This document shows, piece after piece, positions 24,003 through 32,920 of a stretch of DNA of 35,709 nt (position 1 is its first letter; each line of letters opens with the position of its first letter). Where the stretch lies: contig NZ_WNLA01000037.1 in the NCBI RefSeq assembly GCF_009720865.1, positions 1-35,709 on the forward strand. The letters run 5' to 3'. Under the pieces are notes generated by a model, which worked only from the letters and a program-made list of their open reading frames with translations, made no database searches and was not told where the DNA came from. The DNA is from Pseudoduganella ginsengisoli (GTDB taxonomy: Bacteria; Pseudomonadota; Gammaproteobacteria; Burkholderiales; Burkholderiaceae_D). The position numbers were made by a program, and so were the translations under genes.

Positions 24003-26462
24003 ATGAAGCAATCGAGTCATTTCAAATTGCAGGCGGCTGCCTGTATTGTTGCCAGCGCCGTATTGGCCGCGTTGTATGTACAGGGCGGCCCGGGCTGGCT
24101 GCTGGGTTTTGTTTTCCTCGCGCCGTGGCTGCGCGTACTGGATGCGCCGCGCACCTGGGGCGGCAAGCTGGCCAGCGCGTATGCGATGTCGGTGGCCTAT
24201 ACGGCAGCCGTCTTCCCGTGGCTGGGCATGGCGCTGGGGCATTACGTCGGCATCGGCGAGGCGGCCGGTCTGGCCATCCTGTTGCTGGCCGCGCCATTGT
24301 TCCAGCCGCAGTTTTTTGCCTTTGCACTGGTGCGCCATGCTGTCATGCGCCGATATGGCTACGCCCTGGGCATCGTTGCTGCAGCGGCGGCATGGGTGGC
24401 CACCGAGCGCCTCGTGCCGCGCCTGCTGGGCGATACGATCGGTTACGGTTTGTACCCGTCGCCGCTGCTGCGCCAGGCCGCGGACATCGGCGGTGGGGCG
24501 GGGCTGACGTTGCTGCTGTTGCTGGCCAATGAGGGCATCCTTGCTGCGTATGCGCAGCGCAAGGACGGGCTGCGCGCCATCCTGAAACCGCTGGTGCTGG
24601 CGGCATCGGTGCCGCTGCTGCTGGCGGGATATGGCGCCATGACGCTGTCCGGCGCACCGGCACCGGCAGGCAAGCCGCTGCGCATGGGACTGATCCAGGC
24701 GAACATGGCCGACTATGAAAACCAGCGGCAGCAAAAGGGCGCTTACGCGGTGGTGCAGGAAGTGCTGAACCGCCACTTTGCGATGAGCTATGACGCGATT
24801 GAACGGCAGCGGGCCGAGGCTGTGCTGTGGTCGGAGACGGCGTATCCGACGACGTTTGGCCACCCGAAAAGCGAGGCGGGGGCCGAGTTTGACCGCGCAA
24901 TCCTGGCCAACGTGAATGCAGCCCGCGTGCCGTTTGTGTTTGGCACGTATGACCGCGACAGCGCCGGCGAATACAATGCGGCTGCCTTTGTACAGCCAGG
25001 GACCGGGTTGCTGGGCTTTTACCGCAAGACCCGGCTGTTCCCGTTCACGGAATATCTGCCGGCCTGGCTCGACAGCCCGGCGCTGCGCCGTGTGCTGCCC
25101 TGGGCGGGCAGCTGGAAAGCGGGCAATGGCGCGCGCGTGATGCCGGTGCGCCTGGCCGATGGCCGCGAAGTACCCGTGCTGCCGCTGATATGCCGCGATG
25201 ACGTCGATGCGGGGCTGGCGCTCGATGGCGCGCGGCTGGGCGCGCAAGTGATCCTCACCATGTCCAACGATTCGTGGTTCAGCGCTGACGCGCAAGGGGC
25301 CAGGCTGCACCAGATGGCGGCAGCGTTCCGCAGCATCGAAACCCGCCTGCCGCAATTCCGCGTCACCACCAACGGTTACAGCGCCGCCATCGATGCCCAT
25401 GGCACGGTGCTCGCCGGTACGCCGATGGGCCAGCCTGCGCTGGTGATTGCCGATATGCCGGTGCGCCAGCCCAAGCCGACATTGATGGTGTTGTGGGGCG
25501 ACTGGGTCGGCGTCGCGGGTGCAGGCTTCCTGCTGTTGCTGGCGATCGTGACGCTGATGCCGGCGCCCCGTACGCTGGCAGACGAGGCGCCGCTGGCGGC
25601 GCTGCCATTAGCGGTATTCCCTATGAAAGTCGCCGTGCTGCCGCCCGGCGCCCGGCTGGCAACGGGCGTGCTGCGCGCATTTGCGCGCGCCAGTTTGCTG
25701 GGCATGTGCGTTGCGCTGCTGCTGGATGAAGCGCTGCGCACGCACACGCTGGCGCAGATCCGCATGTTTGCGGCGCTGTTCCTGGTACCGGAAATCATCG
25801 CGTGGTGCGTGCTGCGGGCGTTTGCGGCGCAGGCTTCGATCAGCCATGGCCGGTTGCTGGTGGAGCGGGGCACGTTGCGTATGGAGCTGGCGCTGAACCA
25901 GATCGCCGCGGTGACGCCGTGGCGCTTGCCCGTGCCAGGGCCGGGTGTGTCGCTGCAGCTGGCGCCGCGCAGGCCGTGGGGGTATGGGCTGGCGCTGGCG
26001 CACCCGCAAGCGTTTGCCGAAGCGCTGGCTGCCGCCGGCGGGCCGCCCGTGGTGGATCAGCGCTTCGATGCGATGGACGTGTATGTGCGGGCGCGGTCGG
26101 CGCTGCGGCGCTGGGTGCTGGACAGCCCGGTTGCCAAGTTCGTTGTACTGCCGCTGGTGCTGGCTGTTCCCGCGTTTCATTTGCACCAGCACATTGCGTT
26201 TGGCAGTGCGCTGGGGGAGTACTACACGTTCGGGTTGAAGGCGTATCTCAGTGCGTTTGCGCTGTGGTGGGCCGCGTGGGGGATCGGTGTGGTGCTGTGC
26301 GCTGCGCTGCTGCGGGCGGGGATCGAGGCGGCAACGCTGCTGGCGGCGCTGCTGCGGCCTGCGAAGGTGGTTGGCATACGCAGCGGGCTGGAGCGGGCAG
26401 GGCATGCGGCGCTGTATATCGGGCTGCCGGCGTGGCTGTTGTTGAATATTTATAAGGCGTAA
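24003..26462 (+). CDS. Apolipoprotein N-acyltransferase-like protein with an extra C-terminal membrane region
   Basis: An 819-residue protein. Residues 1-215 form about six membrane helices as in Lnt. Residues 225-490 form a nitrilase-like domain with the catalytic triad visible: Glu278 (LWSETAYP), Lys342 (FYRKTRLFPFTEYLP) and Cys397 (LICRDD). MSNDSWFSADAQGARLHQMA and VTTNGYSAAID match Lnt closely. Lnt transfers a third acyl chain to lipoproteins in the inner membrane. Typical Lnt has about 500-550 residues and ends after one more helix; here about 270 residues follow, with four or so hydrophobic segments and a soluble piece (SHGRLLVERGTLRMEL). The last gene of a likely three-gene unit, it may be a specialised paralog rather than the housekeeping enzyme. 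Confidence 0.82.
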   Translation: MKQSSHFKLQAAACIVASAVLAALYVQGGPGWLLGFVFLAPWLRVLDAPRTWGGKLASAYAMSVAYTAAVFPWLGMALGHYVGIGEAAGLAILLLAAPLFQPQFFAFALVRHAVMRRYGYALGIVAAAAAWVATERLVPRLLGDTIGYGLYPSPLLRQAADIGGGAGLTLLLLLANEGILAAYAQRKDGLRAILKPLVLAASVPLLLAGYGAMTLSGAPAPAGKPLRMGLIQANMADYENQRQQKGAYAVVQEVLNRHFAMSYDAIERQRAEAVLWSETAYPTTFGHPKSEAGAEFDRAILANVNAARVPFVFGTYDRDSAGEYNAAAFVQPGTGLLGFYRKTRLFPFTEYLPAWLDSPALRRVLPWAGSWKAGNGARVMPVRLADGREVPVLPLICRDDVDAGLALDGARLGAQVILTMSNDSWFSADAQGARLHQMAAAFRSIETRLPQFRVTTNGYSAAIDAHGTVLAGTPMGQPALVIADMPVRQPKPTLMVLWGDWVGVAGAGFLLLLAIVTLMPAPRTLADEAPLAALPLAVFPMKVAVLPPGARLATGVLRAFARASLLGMCVALLLDEALRTHTLAQIRMFAALFLVPEIIAWCVLRAFAAQASISHGRLLVERGTLRMELALNQIAAVTPWRLPVPGPGVSLQLAPRRPWGYGLALAHPQAFAEALAAAGGPPVVDQRFDAMDVYVRARSALRRWVLDSPVAKFVVLPLVLAVPAFHLHQHIAFGSALGEYYTFGLKAYLSAFALWWAAWGIGVVLCAALLRAGIEAATLLAALLRPAKVVGIRSGLERAGHAALYIGLPAWLLLNIYKA

Positions 26463-26565
26463 GCGGCGCCAGGGCACGGGCCGCTGCAATCCGGCTGCAT
26501 GCGTCAACGGAGTGCAAACATGGCGGGTTCGGCTTGGCGCCCCCGTAGAACCCGCCCTTGTATCG

Positions 26566-26796
26566 TCAGTTTTTGGATGTTGCGGGCTCTATGGGTTGCT
26601 GGCGCTTTGCGCACTGGGCGGACAGGATGGACCGTTCCAGCGTGTCCCGCACTTGCCGGATGGCGTCCGGCGTGCATTCGGCTGCCGTCGTGGGCGGCGC
26701 TGTGCGCACGGGTTTGCCGGTAAAGCTGCGGTAGGCAAAGGCGCCGAGTGCAATGGCTGCCGCGATGGCAATGACATGATTGAGGCGGGACTTCAA
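26566..26796 (-). CDS. Small membrane or exported protein of unknown function
   Basis: A 76-residue protein with an N-terminal hydrophobic segment (about residues 7-22, HVIAIAAAIALGAFAY) and a short polar tail with two cysteines (AECTPD, SAQCAKR). It starts at TTG 26796 with GGAG 8 nt before it. It may be a single-pass membrane protein facing the periplasm. It lies 47 nt before the end of the receptor gene's coding region on the same strand's upstream side, so it could be read from the same promoter region as the receptor. No family recognised; size makes the call less certain. Confidence 0.55.
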   Translation of the reverse strand: MKSRLNHVIAIAAAIALGAFAYRSFTGKPVRTAPPTTAAECTPDAIRQVRDTLERSILSAQCAKRQQPIEPATSKN

Positions 26797-26843
26797 CGGG
26801 ACGGCTCCACGGTCTGGAAAGCCTGCTAGTGTAGCCTATTCCG

Positions 26844-28442
26844 TCAACGTCCAAGGCGCGGTGGCGCACTGCGGCCGGCGCCATCGAGCCGGAACACGCC
26901 CACCGCCTGCATCAGCACGGCCGCCTGCTGCTGCATGCTTTGCGCGGCAGCTGCCGCCTGTTCCACCAGCGCGGCGTTTTGCTGGGTCACGGCATCCATT
27001 TGCGCGATAGCCTGGTTTACCTGTGCAATGCCCGTGCTTTGCTCGTCGCTGGCCGAACTGATTTCACCGACGATTTCCGTGACACGTCCCACGCTGGCCA
27101 CCACGTCGTTCATTGTGTTGCCCGCCTGTTCCGCCAGCTTGTTGCCTGTTTCAACGGTCGCCACGGACGTCGTGATCAATTCCTTGATTTCCTTGGCGGC
27201 CGCCGCGCTGCGCTGGGCCAAGGTGCGCACTTCGCTGGCCACCACGGCGAAGCCGCGCCCTTGCTCCCCGGCGCGGGCCGCTTCCACGGCGGCATTGAGC
27301 GCGAGGATATTGGTCTGGAATGCAATGCCATCGATGACGCCGATGATGTCGACGATTTTGCGCGACGAGTCGTTAATCGACGCCATCGTATCGACCACTT
27401 GCGACACGACGGCGCCGCCTTTGCGCGCCACGTCCGACGCGGAACCGGCCAGCTCATTGGCCTGGCGCGCATTGTCCGCATTTTGCTTGACGGTGCCCGT
27501 CAACTGTTCCATCGATGCGGCGGTTTGCTGCAGCGAGCTGGCCTGGTTTTCCGTGCGGGCCGACAAATCCGCATTGCCCGCTGCGATTTCCGCCGACGCC
27601 GTCGCAATGGTATCGGTGGCGTGGCGCACGGCGCCGACGATGCGCGACAAGTCGTCGCGCATGGCCTTCAGTCCGCTCAGCATGCTGTCACGGTCGTTGC
27701 TGTTCACATCGATGGCCACGCACAAGTTGCCCTCGGCGATATTGCGCGCAATGCCTGCCGCGTAATCCGGTTCGCCGCCCAGCTGTTTCAGCAGGCTGCG
27801 CGTGATGACGACGCCGATGGCCAGCAGCAGGCCGCCCAGTGCGATGGCTGCCAGCGCAAATTCAATGGTGCGGTTGCGGATCGCGTCTTCCACCGTATCC
27901 ACATACACGCCGGAGCCGATCAGCCAGCCCCAGGGTGCAAAGCCCATCACGTACGACACCTTGGGTACCGGCTTGTCGCTGCCCGGCTTGGGCCACAAGT
28001 ATTCCACGTGGCCGGCGCCATTGGACTTGATGATGTTCACGAATTCCACGAACAGGCGCTTGCCGGTCGGGTCTTTGTTTTCCGATAAGTCTTTGCCGTC
28101 CAGTTCCGGTTTGATCGGATGCATGATCATGCGGGGCTGCATGTCGTTGATCCAGAAGTATTCACTGCCTGCGTAGCGCAGCGACTTGATGGTTTCCAGC
28201 GCGCGTTTTTTTGCCTCGGCTTCCGGCATGGCGCCAGAGGCGGCCTGCTGCTGGAAGTGCACCAGCACGCCGTGGGCGGTTTCCACCGTTTGCTTCACGT
28301 TGGTCTTACGCTCTTGCAGGATCAGCGCGCGTTCCGACACGAGGAATACGACGGTCAATAATACGATACCCACAATTGCACTGATATTCAGCGCGGCCAG
28401 CCGTTTTGCAATGCTTAACGATTGCCACCAAGACGCGTTCAT
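26844..28442 (-). CDS. Methyl-accepting chemotaxis receptor with a periplasmic Cache domain
   Basis: A 532-residue classical transmembrane receptor. A first membrane helix (about 18-38) leads to a periplasmic domain of about 150 residues with YAGSEYFWINDMQPRMIMHP and VMGFAPWGWLIGSGVYVDTV, the marks of a single Cache (sCache_2) ligand-binding domain. A second helix (about 193-215) and a HAMP region follow, then the signalling domain with the tip FQTNILALNAAVEAARAGEQ and GFAVVASEVRTLAQRS. Cache domains of this type bind small organic acids or similar ligands. The ATG at 28442 has GGAG 5 nt before it; the frame extends further up without need. It is far from the soluble receptor at the left end and is monocistronic apart from the small gene downstream. 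Confidence 0.94.
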   Translation of the reverse strand: MNASWWQSLSIAKRLAALNISAIVGIVLLTVVFLVSERALILQERKTNVKQTVETAHGVLVHFQQQAASGAMPEAEAKKRALETIKSLRYAGSEYFWINDMQPRMIMHPIKPELDGKDLSENKDPTGKRLFVEFVNIIKSNGAGHVEYLWPKPGSDKPVPKVSYVMGFAPWGWLIGSGVYVDTVEDAIRNRTIEFALAAIALGGLLLAIGVVITRSLLKQLGGEPDYAAGIARNIAEGNLCVAIDVNSNDRDSMLSGLKAMRDDLSRIVGAVRHATDTIATASAEIAAGNADLSARTENQASSLQQTAASMEQLTGTVKQNADNARQANELAGSASDVARKGGAVVSQVVDTMASINDSSRKIVDIIGVIDGIAFQTNILALNAAVEAARAGEQGRGFAVVASEVRTLAQRSAAAAKEIKELITTSVATVETGNKLAEQAGNTMNDVVASVGRVTEIVGEISSASDEQSTGIAQVNQAIAQMDAVTQQNAALVEQAAAAAQSMQQQAAVLMQAVGVFRLDGAGRSAPPRLGR

Positions 28443-28699
28443 GCATTCTCCAAAGTTGTCTGCGGCGCTACTGCGCTCTAGCACGGAGGATGGCATGATG
28501 GTTTGATCTGCGTCAAGAATGTACGCTTTTTGTCGTGCGCAGGGCGAAGGGCGGCTTGCTACAGTGTGGTTTTTTGATTGACTCGATGTGAGAAACGCAA
28601 GAACCTCACAGCAGCGGAATCGTGATGCCGTAAAAAAGCCATACGCCAGGGGAGCACCCCGGCTCCGTCAGCAGGTAGTGGCAGTGTTAAGCTCATGAA
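28443..28699. other. Divergent intergenic region between the Cache receptor and the LacI regulator
   Basis: About 255 nt that must carry promoters in both directions. It includes a GGAGC/GCTCC inverted repeat near 28655-28670. No clear promoter hexamers, operator or small gene could be assigned. Confidence 0.35.
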
Positions 28700-29776
28700 A
28701 TGTCAACCGCAAACAAAAATGCCCCGCCTGTCAAACGCGCAACCAGCATGGCCGACGTGGCCAGGATGGCCGGCGTATCGGAAATGACGGTGTCGCGGGT
28801 GATGAACCACTCCGAGAAAGTGCACGAGGAGACGCGCAAAAAAGTCATGGAAGCCATGGCGGCGCTCAATTACACGCCGAACCAGATGGCGCGTGGCCTT
28901 GCCGGTGCACGGGTGGTGCGCGCCGGTTTTATGTACAGCTATCCTGCCGGTCCCTATTTGACGGAGTTCTTGCGCGGCTTGCTGGCGGCGGCCACGTTGG
29001 ACAATGTGCAACTGGTGGTGGAAAAGTGCGAGCTGGGCAAGCCTCCGGACGCGCCCACGCAGCGCTTGCTGGCGCAGGAACTCGACGGCGTGATCTTGCC
29101 GCCGCCGCTGTGCGACCTGGCGGCCATCACGGAACCCGTGCTGGCGGCGGGGATTCCACTGGTGGCCGTCGCATGTGGTCCGATTGACAGCCGCATCAAC
29201 GCCATCATGATCGATGACCGGCAGGCGGCCTATGACATGACGCGCCACTTGCTGGACCTGGGCCATCGCCGCATTGGGTTTATTGCGGGGAATCCCGGCC
29301 AGTCAGTGACGCAGCCGCGCCTGGACGGGTTCCGCGCCGCGATGGCGGAAGGCGGCGGCGACCTGTCGCCGGAGCTGGTGGTGCCAGGCATGTTCCATTA
29401 CCGTTCCGGGCTGGAAGGAGCGGAAACGCTGCTGGCGCTGGCGCAGCGGCCCAGCGCGATCTTTGCCAGCAATGATGACATGGCGGCAGGCGCGGTGGCT
29501 GTGGCCCACAAGCTGGGGCTCGGCGTGCCGGGTGATCTGACGGTCGTGGGGTTCGATGACACGGCGCTGGCGACCACCATTTGGCCTGAATTGACGACCG
29601 TGCGGCAGCCCATTGCCGAGATGGCGGAGATGGCGGTGCGGCGGCTGGCGGCGCATGTCAGGGGTATGCGGCTGAACCGTCCGGAACCGGTGGCGCAGCA
29701 GATGGTGGACTATGCGCTGATCCGGCGCCAGTCGGATGCGGCGCCGAGGGCGCGGCCCAAGGCGCATGTGGCCTGA
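28700..29776 (+). CDS. LacI-family transcriptional regulator, copy 1
   Basis: A 358-residue LacI/GalR-type repressor. The N-terminal helix-turn-helix and hinge read SMADVARMAGVSEMTVSRVM then LNYTPNQMARGLAG. The periplasmic-binding-protein-like effector domain fills residues 80-345, with FIAGNPGQSVTQPRLDGF, AIFASNDDMAAGAVAVA and DLTVVGFDDTALATTIWPELTTVRQP. The effector is probably a sugar or sugar acid, but no catabolic gene is adjacent to confirm it. It faces a closely related paralog, whose stop lies 15 nt from its own. The ATG lacks a good ribosome binding site; this start gives a short disordered tail before the DNA-binding domain, as in the paralog. Confidence 0.92.
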   Translation: MSTANKNAPPVKRATSMADVARMAGVSEMTVSRVMNHSEKVHEETRKKVMEAMAALNYTPNQMARGLAGARVVRAGFMYSYPAGPYLTEFLRGLLAAATLDNVQLVVEKCELGKPPDAPTQRLLAQELDGVILPPPLCDLAAITEPVLAAGIPLVAVACGPIDSRINAIMIDDRQAAYDMTRHLLDLGHRRIGFIAGNPGQSVTQPRLDGFRAAMAEGGGDLSPELVVPGMFHYRSGLEGAETLLALAQRPSAIFASNDDMAAGAVAVAHKLGLGVPGDLTVVGFDDTALATTIWPELTTVRQPIAEMAEMAVRRLAAHVRGMRLNRPEPVAQQMVDYALIRRQSDAAPRARPKAHVA

Positions 29777-29791
29777 TGTATGCGGGCTGAT

Positions 29792-30907
29792 TTAACTCTT
29801 TGACTTCGCCGCCAGGCTGCCTGGCGGCCGCGTGCGCGGCGCCGCGTCGGACTGCCTGCGCACCAGCGTGTAATCCATTACCGTCTGCACCGGCCCCGCA
29901 TCGCCGCCATCGCGCTTGCTGCGGATTTGCTGGACAACGAGGCGCACGGCCGCTTCCGCCATGTCGGCAATCGGCTGGCGCACGGTCGTCAATTCCGGCC
30001 AGATCGTCGTAGCCAGCGGGGTATCGTCAAAGCCCGCCACCGTCAAATCGCCCGGCACGTCGAGGCCCATGCGGTGCGCGACGGCCACCACGGCGGCCGC
30101 CATGTCGTCATTGCTGGCGAAGATCGCGGTGGGACGCGTCGCCAGCGCCAGCAGCGATTCCGCCGCATCCAGGCCGGAACGGTATGTGAACAAGCCTTGC
30201 ACGACCAGCTCCGGCGCATCGGCCAGCTTGTGCTCGGCCATCGCGGCCTTGAAGCCGGCCAGGCGGCGCGCGCTGACGCTCTGGTTCGGATTGCCGGCGA
30301 TAAAACCAATGCGCTGGTGGCCCAGCGCCACCAGATGGCTGGCCATGCCGTACGCAGCCTGGTAATCATCGATGCTGACGCCGCCCACGCGGGGATCCGG
30401 CACGCCGCGCGCCACCGTCACCGCCGGCGTGCCGGCTTCCGTGATCAAGTCGATCAATTGCCTGTCGTCGCACAGGGGCGGCGGCACGATAATGCCGTCG
30501 ATACCATTGGCGATCAGGCGGCGCACCTGTTCGCTCGCATCGTCCGCGCATTTTTCCACCACCAGCTGCACATTGTTGGAGCTGGCCTGGTTCAGCAAGC
30601 CGACCAGGAATTCGCTGATGTAGCCCGCGCTGGGATTGCTGTACAAGAAGCCCACGCGCATGGCGTGCGAACCGGCCAGGCGGCGCGCCACCTGGTTCGG
30701 CGTGTAGTTCAGCGCAGCCACGGCTTCCATGACTTTGACGCGGGTCTTGTCGCGCACCTTGGGGTCGCCGTTCATCACGCGCGACACGGTCATCGGCGAT
30801 ACACCCGCCAGTTCCGCCACGTCCGACATGGTGGGGGCCGTGGGCTTTTGCACGGCTGCCTGCGCCGGGAGCGGCGCATCAGCCGGTGGGCTGGCTTTTT
30901 TTCTCAT
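29792..30907 (-). CDS. LacI-family transcriptional regulator, copy 2
   Basis: A 371-residue LacI/GalR-type repressor, a paralog of copy 1. Matching segments include MSDVAELAGVSPMTVSRVMN, LNYTPNQVARRLAGS, NNVQLVVEKCADD, FIAGNPNQSVSARRLAGF and TLATTIWPELTTVRQPIADM-like sequence near the C-terminus, with only scattered differences. Ligand pocket residues partly differ (YSNPSAGYISEFL against YSYPAGPYLTEFL), so the two may sense related but different compounds. It is convergent with copy 1. On its upstream side lies a remnant of a fumarylacetoacetate-hydrolase-family gene, which hints that a sugar-acid pathway once neighboured it. The half-site TGATACCA lies just before the start on its strand, but no full palindrome is seen. 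Confidence 0.92.
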   Translation of the reverse strand: MRKKASPPADAPLPAQAAVQKPTAPTMSDVAELAGVSPMTVSRVMNGDPKVRDKTRVKVMEAVAALNYTPNQVARRLAGSHAMRVGFLYSNPSAGYISEFLVGLLNQASSNNVQLVVEKCADDASEQVRRLIANGIDGIIVPPPLCDDRQLIDLITEAGTPAVTVARGVPDPRVGGVSIDDYQAAYGMASHLVALGHQRIGFIAGNPNQSVSARRLAGFKAAMAEHKLADAPELVVQGLFTYRSGLDAAESLLALATRPTAIFASNDDMAAAVVAVAHRMGLDVPGDLTVAGFDDTPLATTIWPELTTVRQPIADMAEAAVRLVVQQIRSKRDGGDAGPVQTVMDYTLVRRQSDAAPRTRPPGSLAAKSKS

Positions 30908-30986
30908 CAGCTTGGTATCAGTAATGTTTGCGCTATTTATTTTAAGTTATAGGAATGGTTGACGTAACAAATTCAATTGTGACTAA

Positions 30987-31136
30987 GGCGCGGGTTTTAC
31001 GCACAAGCTGGGCGACCAGGTCAGCATCAGCAGCGGTGCGCTGGGCACGCTGGTCAATCATGTCCAGCGCAGCAACGCGATTGCGCCGTGGGCGCCGGGC
31101 TGGCATGGCTGCGCACGGGGGGTATCATGCGGATAG
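30987..31136 (+). pseudogene. C-terminal remnant of a fumarylacetoacetate-hydrolase-family gene
   Basis: After a stop codon (30984-30986) the frame reads GAGFTHKLGDQVSISSGALG, then TLVNHVQRSNAIAPWAPGW, and ends at TAG 31134-31136. The pattern KLGDxVxISxxALGTLVNxV...APPW is the usual C-terminal end of FAH-family hydrolases, including the sugar-acid dehydratase and 2,4-diketo branches. About 50 codons are left, with no start. The final residues deviate from the family. The rest of 30908-31252 holds no gene that I can support. Confidence 0.65.
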
Positions 31137-31252
31137 ATTTGAATGCCGGCAGTTGCAACGCGCTGGTCGAACCCGCCATGCTTGCGTCAGCGCGGCACAC
31201 GCACGGCCTCGGCGGCCCCGCGGATTGGTAAAATCCGCCCTGCGCGGCGATC

Positions 31253-31969
31253 TCACTTAAGGAAGCGGAACGACGGCTCGATGTTCTTCGAATGCAGGTG
31301 CCGCACGATATCTTCGAGCGTGGCATCCTTCAGCAGCAAGCCCGGCGCCGCTTCTTGCGGCGCGGGCGGCGCCGCCTCGGTGGCCGTGCCGGCGCGCAGC
31401 CGTCCCAGCACATCCGCAAACTGCGCGGCAGAAATGCTGTGCAACCCCTCCAGAAAGCCCACCTGGCCCGCCAGCGGCGGCGCCACGTCCAGCCCTGAGC
31501 CATCGGCAAACGACGCCCCCATGCCGGGATGGATAAAGGCGCTCCATTTGTCCGTGGCGGGGTGCAGGCATGGCGGCAGCGGCGGCAGGGCGGGGGGCGG
31601 TGCGTCAACGTCCGGCATCACGGCAGCCTGCAACAGGCTGACGAAATCCTGGACCAGGGAGGCGGGCGCCGGGCTTTCCAGCGACAGCCACAGGCAATAG
31701 CCGCTGTCGCCCGACACGCTGACTGCCGGTGCAGGCAGGCCGAATCGGGTCTGCAGTTCATTGGCCGCGTCGCACAAACGGTTCCAGTGTTGTCCTTCTT
31801 CCTGTCCTGCCTTGAACGGGAACGCCATGGCGGCCGCGCGCACCTTGCCATCGGCCGGCGCCAGCGGCAGCGGCGCTTGCCCGTCCAGGTGGCGCTGCCA
31901 GTCTTGCGGCGTAACGGCCGCCGCTACGGGCAGGTACAGGCGGTGCAATTCCGATATTAATTTTTCCAT
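31253..31969 (-). CDS. Conserved protein of unknown function
   Basis: A 238-residue protein starting MEKLISELHRLYLPV at ATG 31969. It has a Pro-rich stretch in the middle (PPPALPPLPPCLHP) and conserved-looking blocks VSVSGDSGYCLWLSL, DKWSAFIHPGMGASFADGS and QVGFLEGLHSISAAQFADVL. The second half ends with a short helix DATLEDIVRHLHSKNIEPSF. There is no signal peptide or membrane segment. I do not recognise the family. It diverges from the ParB-like gene with 93 nt between starts, and the shared region may regulate both. The reading frame upstream of this ATG extends into the ParB-like gene antisense and is not real. Confidence 0.72.
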   Translation of the reverse strand: MEKLISELHRLYLPVAAAVTPQDWQRHLDGQAPLPLAPADGKVRAAAMAFPFKAGQEEGQHWNRLCDAANELQTRFGLPAPAVSVSGDSGYCLWLSLESPAPASLVQDFVSLLQAAVMPDVDAPPPALPPLPPCLHPATDKWSAFIHPGMGASFADGSGLDVAPPLAGQVGFLEGLHSISAAQFADVLGRLRAGTATEAAPPAPQEAAPGLLLKDATLEDIVRHLHSKNIEPSFRFLK

Positions 31970-32062
31970 ATGCTGGTGACGGTGATTTTTTGGCGAAGCA
32001 TAACACCGGCTGCCAAATGTCGTATCATGCCGGTCGAACTTTCGTGGCTTATCTAGACAACT

Positions 32063-32905
32063 ATGCAAATCCAAATTAACGATACCCTGCGCGCTTACAT
32101 CGACCCGCTGACCGAAGCGGAATATACAGCGCTGGAGCGCAGCATCCTGGCCGAAGGCTGCCGCGATGCGCTGGTGCTGTGGAACGACGTGTTGGTCGAT
32201 GGCCATAACCGCTATTCCATCTGCCAGCAGCATGGCATTCCGTTCAAGGTGACGCAAAACACGTCGTTCCGCAGCATGGAAGACGTCATGCTGTGGATGA
32301 TCGACAACCACCTGGGCCGCCGCAGCGTGACGGATTTCCAGCGCGGCGTGCTGGCGCTGCGCCGCAAGGATATCCTGGAAGCGCGTGCGGCCGACGCGGC
32401 TGCGCAAAACGCGGCGGAAGACGCGAAGATCGCTCCGCCCGAGCCAACTGCGGCAGAGGAAGCCGCGCCGCCCAAGGTGCGCACGTCGCGTGAAGACGTG
32501 GCGCGCGCCGCGCGGCTGTCGACGGCCACCATCAGCCAGATTGAAAAGATCCAGAAGCAGGCGACGCCGGAACTGGTCGAAGCCGTCCGTGCCGGCACCA
32601 TTTCCATCAATGCGGCAGCCACGGTCGCATCGCTGCCGCAGGAAGAACAAGTGCTGGCGGTGGCGGGCGGCAAGAAGCAATTGCAGCAGGCTGCCAAGGA
32701 AGTGCGCGAACAGCGCGCCGCCAACCGCCCCGCCAAACAGCCCAAGGAAGACAGCCCGGAAGCGCTGGCTGCGCCGGCCGCATCGCTGTCGGAAGTGGAA
32801 TTGCTGCGTGCGGAAGTGGCCCGCCTGACCGAGCGCAACGCCCAGCTGCGCGCGGAAAATGCGGAGTTGCGCGAACGGATCGCGTCGCTGGTGGATGCTT
32901 CGTAA
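32063..32905 (+). CDS. ParB-like domain protein with a C-terminal coiled coil
   Basis: A 280-residue protein. The first 95 residues resemble a ParB/Srx-fold domain: YIDPLTEAEYTALERSILAE, then LVLWNDVLVDGHNRYSICQQ, where DGHNR is the characteristic turn. A middle part has a helix-turn-helix-like stretch (EDVARAARLSTATISQIEKI), then a helix with SINAAATVASLPQEEQ. The last 45 residues form a heptad-rich coiled coil (VELLRAEVARLTERNAQLRA). Such proteins occur with plasmid replication and partition, but also as chromosomal nucleoid or regulatory proteins; no ParA is nearby, so partition is unlikely. The ribosome binding site is weak. It diverges from the unknown gene at 31253-31969, and the acylase gene follows after 15 nt. 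Confidence 0.82.
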   Translation: MQIQINDTLRAYIDPLTEAEYTALERSILAEGCRDALVLWNDVLVDGHNRYSICQQHGIPFKVTQNTSFRSMEDVMLWMIDNHLGRRSVTDFQRGVLALRRKDILEARAADAAAQNAAEDAKIAPPEPTAAEEAAPPKVRTSREDVARAARLSTATISQIEKIQKQATPELVEAVRAGTISINAAATVASLPQEEQVLAVAGGKKQLQQAAKEVREQRAANRPAKQPKEDSPEALAAPAASLSEVELLRAEVARLTERNAQLRAENAELRERIASLVDAS

Positions 32906-32920
32906 CACCGGAGCCGCTTG

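Noticed and set aside
31128..31230. A 34-codon ORF starting ATG after the FAH remnant
   Set aside because: It has no ribosome binding site and no recognisable sequence, and it overlaps the end of the remnant.
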